The notes beneath the pieces were generated by a model, which searched no databases, was not told the DNA's origin, and saw only the letters and a program-made list of their open reading frames with translations. Position numbers and translations under genes: made by a program. A stretch of DNA of 64,000 nt from Megalonaias nervosa (lineage: Eukaryota > Mollusca > Bivalvia > Unionida > Unionidae): contig JAECUM010011048.1 of NCBI GenBank assembly GCA_016617855.1, forward strand, positions 33,735-97,734, read 5' to 3'. Positions 61,101-64,000 of the stretch are shown here, piece after piece. The number at the start of each line of letters is the position of its first letter. The first letter of the stretch is position 1.

Positions 61101-64000
61101 AATGCAAATTAAGGCCAGAGTTACAAAATAATTATAGGTTATTCCACATGTCATGTGACTGCCAGTTCCAAAACCATTCAGTGCCACATGAATGGAGACC
61201 AATAATACTTAATACTTGGTCACTAACCTTCTTATTACATTGGCTTGTGACCATTAATAACACTACTTTTTTAAAATGCATTATCAGGTATAATGCTGTA
61301 CATACTGTCTTTAGTTATTTGCAAGAAAAATGGTTAAAAGAGAAGTTATTATTTAAAGTAAGCTGTTAACTTTCCTCTTAACTTTCATCTTAATTCATCA
61401 TTGTCTATGAAAGTGATCATACATAAGCTTCACTTCTTTTTTCTTTTCTTTTCCTTGTAAATAGCACTTCTATAGAATGATTTACTCATAATGATTCAAT
61501 CATGAACAGATAATACCAGTATTAAATTATCTTGACTTCAGTAACAATTAAGTAGATGTTCCTTGCTGATCAAAATATTGACATAGGTAGGGTAATGTAA
61601 TGCAATTGTGCTGAAGAAACAATGCAACCCTGGATTCAGTTTTAAGCACAACTGGTGATACTTTTAGTCACAATTAGATGACTTCGGAGATGTTTAATTA
61701 CTCTGCCCAACAAAGCACACTTCAGAGGATGAAAATGCATAAACCAAATTAGAAAGTAAACACAATCTAGACTTTTTAAATAGACAAGTTTGTGTGCACT
61801 GACAGCAACAACATGGCATCCCTAAATGACAGAGTGGAATGAACAATTTATTTTCTGCAAATTCTGTGAAATCTGTAAGGAATTGATTTTATTTTTAAAA
61901 CCATTCTGTTGTGATGAATCTCTATGGTATACATGTAATATGGAGAAAAAAAGAAATCCTGACAATGGAGGAAATGTATAAGACTGGCTGTATACAGGAA
62001 GTGGCTGTTGAAGAGAACTTACCTTGATTATGAAAGGTTGCACAATACTTACTATCTACTGAGTGGGATTTTGTTCTTGGAGAACAAAAGCTCTTGCAGC
62101 ATACAGGCTTGGACAGAGGCAAGAACACCACAAGGACCACCCTGAATGGACAGACACAAAACAGTTACATGTGTCAAACACGTTAATGTCTGTTCTCCAA
62201 CTCTCTGTAGTGAATATATTCTCTGACCTTAATAATACAACATTACTAAGTTAGATTAACTCAAATAGGGCCAGACTAATTCCTATCTGATGCTCATTAA
62301 AAAGTTGCAACTGTTATCTTATTATAAGTATGACCTTTACTGAAATTAGAGGGATTTGAGAGAAAACAAACCTTAAAGGTTCACTGAAAGGAGGGGGATT
62401 TGAGAGAAGTCAGACCTTAAAGGTTTCCTGAAAGGAGGGGGATTTGAGAAAAGACAGACCTTAAGGTTTACTGAAAGGGGTCGGATTTGAGAGAAGACAT
62501 ACCATAAAGTTTATTAAAAGGGGGGGATTTGAGAGAAAACAAACCTTAAGGTTTATTGAAAGAGGTCAGATTTGAGAGAAGACAGACCTTAAGGTTTATT
62601 GAAAGGGGAGGGATTTGAGAGAAAACAGACCATAAAGGTTTATTGAAAGGGGTCAGATTTGAGAGAAAACAAACCTTAAGGTTTACTGAAAGGGGTCAGA
62701 TTTGAGAGAAGACAGACCTTAAGGTTTATTGAAAGGGGTCAGATTTGAGAGAAGACAGACCATAAGGTTTATTGAAAGGAGGGGGATTTGAGAGAAGACA
62801 GACCTTAAGGCTTATTGAAAGGGGTCGGATTTGACAGAAGACAGACCTTAAGGTTTATTGAAAGGGGTCGAATTTGAGAGAAGTCAGACTTTAAAGGTTT
62901 CCTGAAAGGAGGGGGATTTGAGAGAAAACAGACCTTAAGGTTTATTGAAAGGGGTTGGATTTGAGAGAAGACAGACCATAATGGTTTACTGAAACGAGGC
63001 GAGTATGAGAAAAAACAAACTATAATGTTTAATGAATGGAGAAGGGTGTGAGAGAAAACTGATTTTAAATGTTTACAAATAGAATTAGCAGAGAAAGATA
63101 ATCATCTGATGATTTTTGAAAAATATTTATGGTTTAAGCCTTTCAGATTCTGTAATATTTTCTCTGCTATATGTTACCTAGATACAAATTAAGCAATGTA
63201 AAACAGTAAATCTCCACCTGTGAAATAATTTCTTTGGTATGGTATGTCTGCAGATAATTGTTCTTAAAAATTTAAGGGAACCATGATTGCTAGTAAAACT
63301 GGAATCAATCATATGTGACATAAATCAATGCTTAATATTATGGCATCTTAAATTTGATAACTTTTGTACAATAGGGAACAAGGCTCTGGACTTAAGTATC
63401 AGGCAAAAGATAGCTGGAATTAAATAAATTATTCAGAAACAATGGGGATGTCTGCTAAATGGTTCTCATACATATAAAATCATTCTTTCACTGTATGCTA
63501 TTCATCTTTTGTAGTAAATTAACATCTGCTTTAACTATATATAATAACTGTAGTTGGATTCAGTCTCTGCTAGAAGCAATAAAGGTGCCTGTTTCAGTGA
63601 AGAGATAAAGGTGCCTGTGTCAGTGAAGAGTTAAGGTGCCTGTGTCAGTGAAGAGTAAAGGTGCCTGTCTCAGTGAAGATATAAAGGTGCCTGTTTCGAG
63701 GAAGAGATAAAAGTGCCTGTTTCAATAGTTTTATTACTTTCAATTATGTAAAGATCTGAATGAATTTTTTGCCACAATGTATTTTGTAAGCCACAAACTT
63801 TACAAAATTTGTGAGCTTTAAGTACAGTTTATTCTGTAAAAAGAGCTTAAAGAAACCAATTGAACAGCAACTGGTTTAAAAGTGATTCAATACTCACCTT
63901 TTTCTGTACAATTCCAAATTTGAGACCAGGAGTATCACAGAAACAAAAGCTTTGTAATCTCCATTCATCATTAAAGTTCTGCAATGCTGAACCAAATACA
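21047..64000 (-). CDS. MINDY4: Probable ubiquitin carboxyl-terminal hydrolase MINDY-4, catalytic domain (partial gene, 11 exons)
   Basis: Eleven exons (63898-64000, 62053-62141, 60790-60888, 57563-57626, 53201-53266, 46344-46414, 36007-36070, 32122-32286, 27270-27450, 22280-22361, 21047-21095) join in phase to 343 residues plus a stop. Each has an AG acceptor and a GT donor, apart from the window-cut first and the last. Family knowledge: MINDY proteins are cysteine proteases that trim ubiquitin chains, with Lys48 preference shown for MINDY-1/2; activity of MINDY-4 is inferred. Visible catalytic residues are Cys in [12 protein letters not shown] and His in CSESHFS. '[20 protein letters not shown]' and the C-terminal 'WNGTEPLL' separate it from MINDY-3, which has a different middle and end. 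The frame is intact, so the gene looks functional. The N-terminal half and promoter lie beyond 64000. Confidence 0.93.
21096..22279 (-). other. MINDY4 intron 10
   Basis: This 1.2-kb intron is dominated by the 46-bp minisatellite at 21290-22090. The remaining sequence shows no other feature. Confidence 0.85.
21290..22090. repeat. 46-bp minisatellite in MINDY4 intron 10
   Basis: About 17 copies of a 46-bp unit containing 'attcaaataatgtatacata' and 'ccccatgaaataagactact'. Copies are well diverged at both ends. Minus-strand open frames here are repeat by-products. Confidence 0.93.
22280..22361 (-). CDS. MINDY4: MINDY4 penultimate exon
   Basis: Acceptor 'ctcccacag', donor GTGAGT. It completes a split Asp codon, then reads [20 protein letters not shown] and ELCIRT, ending with two bases of a Lys codon. 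'[13 protein letters not shown]' is a conserved MINDY-4 C-terminal segment; the acidic stretch before it is variable in the family. Confidence 0.93.
22535..23715. repeat. 33-bp minisatellite A in MINDY4 intron 9
   Basis: About 36 copies of a 33-bp unit containing 'gccagttttagctggtttga' and 'cacacatcatcaa'. The period is a multiple of three without stops in several frames. It opens 337-codon frames on both strands (minus 22713-23726; plus 22759-23775) with an 11-residue period such as [11 protein letters not shown]. Three consecutive copies near 23530-23630 are identical ('gccggttttagctaagttga'), a recent expansion. Confidence 0.95.
24300..25040. repeat. 33-bp minisatellite B in MINDY4 intron 9
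   Basis: About 22 copies of a 33-bp unit containing 'ggtcccttttagttggtttg' and 'atacgcatcatta'. It aligns with the unit of the array at 22535-23715 (shared 'ttttagytggtttgayac.catcat'), so the two share an origin but have homogenised separately. Confidence 0.93.
25215..25870. repeat. 35-bp minisatellite in MINDY4 intron 9
   Basis: About 18 copies of a 35-bp unit containing 'ctcatatcctatatgattcc' and 'tgtccttggctcaaa'. The central copies (25430-25600) are nearly identical and the edges are diverged. Confidence 0.95.
25983..26052. repeat. Imperfect 70-bp palindrome
   Basis: 'ggcctactgaattggggctc' on the left pairs with 'ttgaccccaattcaatagac' plus 'c' on the right around a 'ggtcaatgaccagggtgatg' centre. 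It could be a small foldback relic. Confidence 0.6.
27270..27450 (-). CDS. MINDY4: MINDY4 exon with catalytic His
   Basis: Acceptor 'cttgttacag', donor GTATGT. The 60 codons begin [20 protein letters not shown] and continue [20 protein letters not shown], then [18 protein letters not shown]. His in SESHFS is the predicted catalytic base of the MINDY fold. The 'YY.DG...Q...I.LT' block is highly conserved in MINDY-4. The exon ends on the first base of a split Asp codon. Confidence 0.95.
28515..28905. repeat. 33-bp minisatellite in MINDY4 intron 8
   Basis: About six regular copies (28515-28715) of a unit containing 'tagggaaatcccacctggtc' and 'acaatctaaggca', then three decayed copies at 28800-28905. 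An intervening 'attgatgtgatggaat' segment (from about 28765) also repeats sequence found just before the array at about 28470. This suggests the whole block duplicated. Confidence 0.88.
29008..30279. mobile_element. 1.27-kb DNA transposon-like element with inverted ends, superfamily unassigned
   Basis: The left end reads 'cagacctgccaaccctaacg' and the right end, on the minus strand, 'cagacctgccaactcttaca': 13 identical terminal bases, then partial similarity. Both ends are flanked by the same six bases, acatcc (29002-29007 and 30280-30285), a clean target-site duplication. Open frames inside are short and I recognise no transposase, so it is probably non-autonomous. A 6-bp duplication argues against hAT (8), mariner (TA) and piggyBac/Kolobok (TTAA). 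Confidence 0.8.
32122..32286 (-). CDS. MINDY4: MINDY4 exon, conserved '[15 protein letters not shown]' block
   Basis: Acceptor 'tcctttag', donor GTGATT (weak). It is phase 0 at both ends with 55 codons: [20 protein letters not shown], then [20 protein letters not shown] and [15 protein letters not shown]. The longest run of clear MINDY-4 identity is here. MINDY-3 has a different sequence after 'TG.AVSNV', which supports the MINDY-4 assignment. Confidence 0.95.
32772..32940. mobile_element. pogo/Tigger-like MITE
   Basis: A 169-bp element with the left end 'cagtgatccctctcttataa'. The right end, read on the minus strand, is 'gagtggtccccctctaatca'. Imperfect inverted repeats extend about 25 bp. 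It is flanked by TA on both sides (32770-32771, 32941-32942), the target duplication of the mariner/pogo group. There is no coding capacity. Confidence 0.75.
34265..34440. repeat. 60-bp tandem repeat, three copies
   Basis: Three diverged copies of a unit containing 'acagtcattaacatctgtgc' and 'cttctacattccatataaac'. Confidence 0.85.
34969..35695. repeat. Dispersed 0.74-kb repeat, copy 2
   Basis: Uninterrupted counterpart of 5703-6800, from 'ggtcttaaactaagtaaaca' to 'caaattaaatatacctaat'. It gives the empty-site sequence for the SINE in copy 1 ('tttcctcaattacgaacaaa'). Partial relatives lie at about 885-1250 and 43575-43730. Confidence 0.75.
36007..36070 (-). CDS. MINDY4: MINDY4 exon ending GAHGYCTQ
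   Basis: Acceptor 'gtttatag', donor GTATTT. The first base completes a split Gly codon, then [21 protein letters not shown]. The 'HGYCTQ' step just before the 'LLLTG' block is conserved in MINDY-3 and MINDY-4. Confidence 0.93.
36488..36836 (-). mobile_element. tRNA-derived SINE, family A, copy 2
   Basis: On the minus strand 'cagtggcctagtggttagag' fits a tRNA box A and 'gtttgaaccccgac' box B. The body 'gtgctagacatcactataaa' matches 6414-6750. The tail ends in a (CA)n run (36486-36525 on the plus strand as TG). The flanking tgagtttcatgt (36476-36487) and tgagcttcatgt (36837-36848) form a 12-bp duplication with one mismatch. Confidence 0.92.
37300..37461. mobile_element. Foldback (hairpin) MITE
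   Basis: Left arm 'gtttaatgtttttctgagtt' plus 'tatcatggtataaactgtca' is mirrored by right arm 'tgacagtttataccatgata' plus 'gactcagaaaaagacaacat' with few mismatches. The arms are about 50 bp and the loop about 60 bp. A lone right arm of the same family is at 37783-37835 ('ctgacagtttatatcaaaat'). Confidence 0.8.
37985..38445. repeat. 61-bp minisatellite in MINDY4 intron 6
   Basis: About 7.5 copies of a unit containing 'catgaccccatttcctgtca', 'taaacagattagtctaaaca' and 'atctccatgtataacactat'. The first two copies are almost identical; later ones are diverged. Confidence 0.93.
38686..38857 (-). mobile_element. tRNA-derived SINE, family B, 5'-truncated copy
   Basis: Read on the minus strand it matches the body of 10325-10582: 'gcttggccagtgtgggtaca', 'gtgctgaaaaatgacattaa' and a CAA tail. 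It lacks the tRNA box A head. The flanking aaaattgacctga (38673-38685) and aaaactgacctga (38858-38870) form a 13-bp duplication with one mismatch. Confidence 0.88.
39243..39420 (+). mobile_element. Possible tRNA-derived SINE relic, third family
   Basis: 'gtggtggttcggtgggtaaa' plus 'gtgtttgacctgttaccaga' reads like a tRNA head with box A, and 'gcatgttctattcctacc' sits where box B should be. A segment 'cttcagcaaggtacctttct' follows. Ends are not defined and no duplication was found. Confidence 0.5.
40935..43470. repeat. 37-bp minisatellite with homogenised core
   Basis: About 65 copies of a unit containing 'aagtggatacagggcctgat' and 'atgacaattatggtttc'. Copies from about 40990 to 41530 are nearly identical. 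From 41540 to 43470 the unit drifts ('agaatacagggcctgatttg' / 'acaattgtgggttta') and varies in length. Confidence 0.95.
43575..43730. repeat. Dispersed repeat, partial 3' copy
   Basis: 'cctaaggaaaaacccaggtc' through 'aaatccaagtaaacat' and a final 'cacacaatac' block match the 3' third of the repeat at 34969-35695, with strong divergence. Confidence 0.5.
46344..46414 (-). CDS. MINDY4: MINDY4 exon '[20 protein letters not shown]'
   Basis: Acceptor 'atttcag', donor GTGAGT. It begins in phase 0 with [20 protein letters not shown], then TVE and two bases of a Gly codon. It corresponds to the MINDY-4 segment between the helical 'F...I.Q' exon and the 'HGYCTQ' exon. The family often has a Gly-Cys-Ile-Leu run where this sequence has Cys-Gly-Val-Val. 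Confidence 0.9.
47010..47064. repeat. (TA)n microsatellite
   Basis: About 27 TA units, abutting a foldback element. Confidence 0.97.
47050..47216. mobile_element. Foldback MITE next to the (TA)n run
   Basis: The left arm 'ggttatagtatgtacactgt', 'atcaatgatataccatgaga' and 'tgttcattaaaagaaaatga' pairs with the right arm 'ccttttaatgaaaaatttat', 'ggtatattattgatacagca' and 'tacatactatacatatat'. The arms are about 75 bp with roughly 80% pairing and the loop is about 12 bases. Its end merges into the TA repeat, as expected for insertion at TA. Confidence 0.8.
47695..47731. repeat. (TC)n microsatellite
   Basis: A TC dinucleotide run, followed by a short duplication of 'cctttggtcggtttgactt'. Confidence 0.97.
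48445..48481. repeat. Short near-perfect hairpin
   Basis: 'caatttgatataccaatagt' plus 'actggtatatcaagttg': 15-16-base arms around 'atagtac', one mismatch (t/g) near the base. Confidence 0.8.
50497..50547. repeat. Perfect 22-bp inverted repeat with 7-base loop
   Basis: The left arm 'tttcttcctttaaactgctg' plus 'ag' (50497-50518) is exactly complementary to 50526-50547. Pairing continues weakly outward for about four more bases (one G-T). No U-run follows and there is no gene context, so function is unknown. Confidence 0.9.
51000..51366. repeat. 23-bp minisatellite in MINDY4 intron 5
   Basis: About 16 copies of 'ttggagaacagtgtgtatat' plus 'cac'. Copies alternate between agaacagt, agaatagt and agaagagt, and one copy is shortened near 51262. 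Three units (69 bp) restore frame, so the same 23-residue repeat appears in all three plus-strand frames. Confidence 0.95.
52809..53200 (-). repeat. 70/71-bp minisatellite derived from a MINDY4 exon and its splice donor
   Basis: Five imperfect tandem copies (starts about 52809, 52878, 52948, 53019, 53090) plus the true exon end repeat the last roughly 30 bases of the adjacent MINDY4 exon and the first roughly 40 bases of the following intron. On the minus strand the copies still read 'FVKQNIYQ', 'YVKQNIYQ' or 'FVTQNIDQ' against the real FVKQNIHQ. The two copies nearest the exon keep a GTAGGT donor after CAG; the three farther copies have TTAGGT. Confidence 0.9.
53201..53266 (-). CDS. MINDY4: MINDY4 exon duplicated in part by the adjacent array
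   Basis: Acceptor 'ccatttcag', donor GTAAGT. Phase 0 at both ends, 22 codons: [20 protein letters not shown] and HQ. Its position and the 'L..F......I.Q' pattern match the MINDY-4 segment after 'D.L.ET'. It is chosen over the repeat copies because it alone has an acceptor, an intact 5' half and a consensus donor. Confidence 0.9.
54941..55090 (+). pseudogene. THAP zinc-finger N-terminus, frameshifted
   Basis: An ATG at 54941 opens [20 protein letters not shown], with the Cys-x4-Cys spacing that starts THAP domains. Within the following T-rich run the reading frame shifts. The conserved 'FPKDPF' and a downstream Lys/Trp-containing stretch are in the -1 frame (about 55005-55065), then a stop. 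The distal Cys-x2-His pair was not found. A splice donor-like 'gggtgagg' near 55066 leaves open that this was a first exon. One missing base, by mutation or sequencing error, explains the shift. Confidence 0.6.
55574..55643. repeat. (GA)n microsatellite
   Basis: A GA run of about 70 bases with one interruption, inside the Kolobok-like element. Confidence 0.97.
56467..56635. repeat. Duplicated 85-bp segment with internal palindrome
   Basis: Two copies of a unit with 'aagtgtgccgattttttctt' and 'aaatcagccgacataaggaa'. In each, 'gccgatttttt' faces 'aaatcagccgac' as a small hairpin. Both copies lie within the Kolobok-like element. Confidence 0.75.
57563..57626 (-). CDS. MINDY4: MINDY4 exon '[21 protein letters not shown]'
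   Basis: Acceptor 'tattgcag', donor GTGAGT. One base completes a split Leu codon, then [20 protein letters not shown] and T. In vertebrate MINDY-4 the matching segment also ends in a '.D...ET' motif before the next helical exon. Confidence 0.9.
58071..58111. repeat. (TA)n microsatellite
   Basis: A TA dinucleotide run of about 40 bases with related TATATAC sequence on both sides. Confidence 0.95.
58545..59585. repeat. 20-bp AT-rich satellite in MINDY4 intron 3
   Basis: About 50 copies of 'aatgaataaatgctaatggt'-type units, often alternating gaataaatgctcatggtaat and ggataaatgctaatagtaat, which gives a 40-bp dimer and longer mixed periods. A 114-120-bp block containing 'agcaattaataattgctaat' recurs near 59060, 59220 and 59400. 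Confidence 0.95.
60790..60888 (-). CDS. MINDY4: MINDY4 exon '[18 protein letters not shown]'
   Basis: Acceptor 'tttgttgtag', donor GTAAGT. It finishes a split Tyr codon, then [20 protein letters not shown] and [12 protein letters not shown], ending two bases into a Leu codon. The 'I.WRAG...RAVV.L' pattern is a conserved MINDY-4 segment. Confidence 0.93.
60889..62052 (-). other. MINDY4 intron 2
   Basis: This 1.2-kb AT-rich intron has no repeat array or element that I can recognise. Confidence 0.8.
62053..62141 (-). CDS. MINDY4: MINDY4 exon with catalytic Cys
   Basis: Acceptor 'ctgtccattcag', donor GTAAGT. The 29 codons begin [20 protein letters not shown] and continue SKNKIPLSR. The Cys in GGPCGVLA is the predicted nucleophile of the MINDY family, at the head of the catalytic helix, and the Q of SVQA lies in the same conserved helix. 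Confidence 0.95.
62345..63060. repeat. 43-bp minisatellite in MINDY4 intron 1
   Basis: About 17 copies of a unit containing 'ggggtcagatttgagagaag' and 'acagaccttaaggtttattg'. Two subtypes (ggggtc.gattt and ggagggggattt) alternate irregularly. Confidence 0.95.
63575..63725. repeat. 26-bp minisatellite in MINDY4 intron 1
   Basis: About six copies of 'aaaggtgcctgtttcagtga' plus 'agagat'. Confidence 0.92.
63898..64000 (-). CDS. MINDY4: MINDY4 exon, cut by the window end
   Basis: Donor GTGAGT at 63892-63897. The visible 34 codons read [20 protein letters not shown] and [14 protein letters not shown]. This is the start of the MINDY-4 catalytic domain, where 'FG.....F..EW..QSF.F' leads into 'L.(Y/F)GIVQKKGGPCG'. 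The acceptor is beyond the window. Confidence 0.93.

Larger units (their letters stand above)
62142..63897 (-). other. MINDY4 intron 1 (of this window)
   Basis: This 1.8-kb intron contains the 43-bp array (62345-63060) and the 26-bp array (63575-63725). The stretch 63061-63574 shows nothing. Confidence 0.85.

Overview
The window is animal nuclear DNA: AT-rich, dense in tandem repeats, with one split gene carrying canonical GT-AG introns and many mobile elements. The repeat style (tRNA-derived SINEs, a DIRS-like tyrosine-recombinase retrotransposon, a Kolobok-like TTAA element, degenerate 'ccttgacc' direct repeats) fits a marine lophotrochozoan, most likely a mollusc. The species is inference; nothing in the sequence proves it.

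The only host gene I can support is on the minus strand. Eleven exons between 64000 and 21047 splice in a consistent phase to 343 residues, ending at a TAG stop. They form the whole catalytic domain of MINDY-4 (FAM188B), a probable Lys48-type deubiquitinase. The catalytic Cys (GGPCGVLA) is in the second exon and the catalytic His (CSESHFS) in the ninth. The 5' part of the gene lies beyond 64000. The exons total about 1.0 kb in 43 kb, so the gene is nearly all intron.

The introns hold most of the structure. They contain about a dozen unrelated minisatellites (unit 20-71 bp). One of these (52809-53200) is built from the 3' end of a MINDY4 exon plus its splice donor. They also hold a 2.39-kb TTAA-flanked element with a frameshifted THAP-domain start (54651-57039), a 1.27-kb terminal-inverted-repeat element with a 6-bp duplication (29008-30279), a pogo/Tigger-like MITE (32772-32940), two foldback elements (37300-37461, 47050-47216), SINEs at 36488, 38686 and 39243, and a dispersed 0.74-kb repeat.

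Downstream of the gene (1-21046) I see no host gene. This part carries a 2.1-kb 35-bp satellite with higher-order structure (2075-4175), four more minisatellites, a SINE nested in a dispersed repeat (6414-6750), a SINE nested in an RTE-like LINE tail with a perfect 14-bp duplication (10311-10596), a decayed but structurally recognisable DIRS element with inverted ends and an internal complementary region (about 12470-17024), and a 3' fragment of a CR1/L2-type LINE with an open frame (18440-19200). Tandem repeats cover roughly a fifth of the window. No bacterial-type gene, CRISPR array, rRNA or functional tRNA gene was seen.
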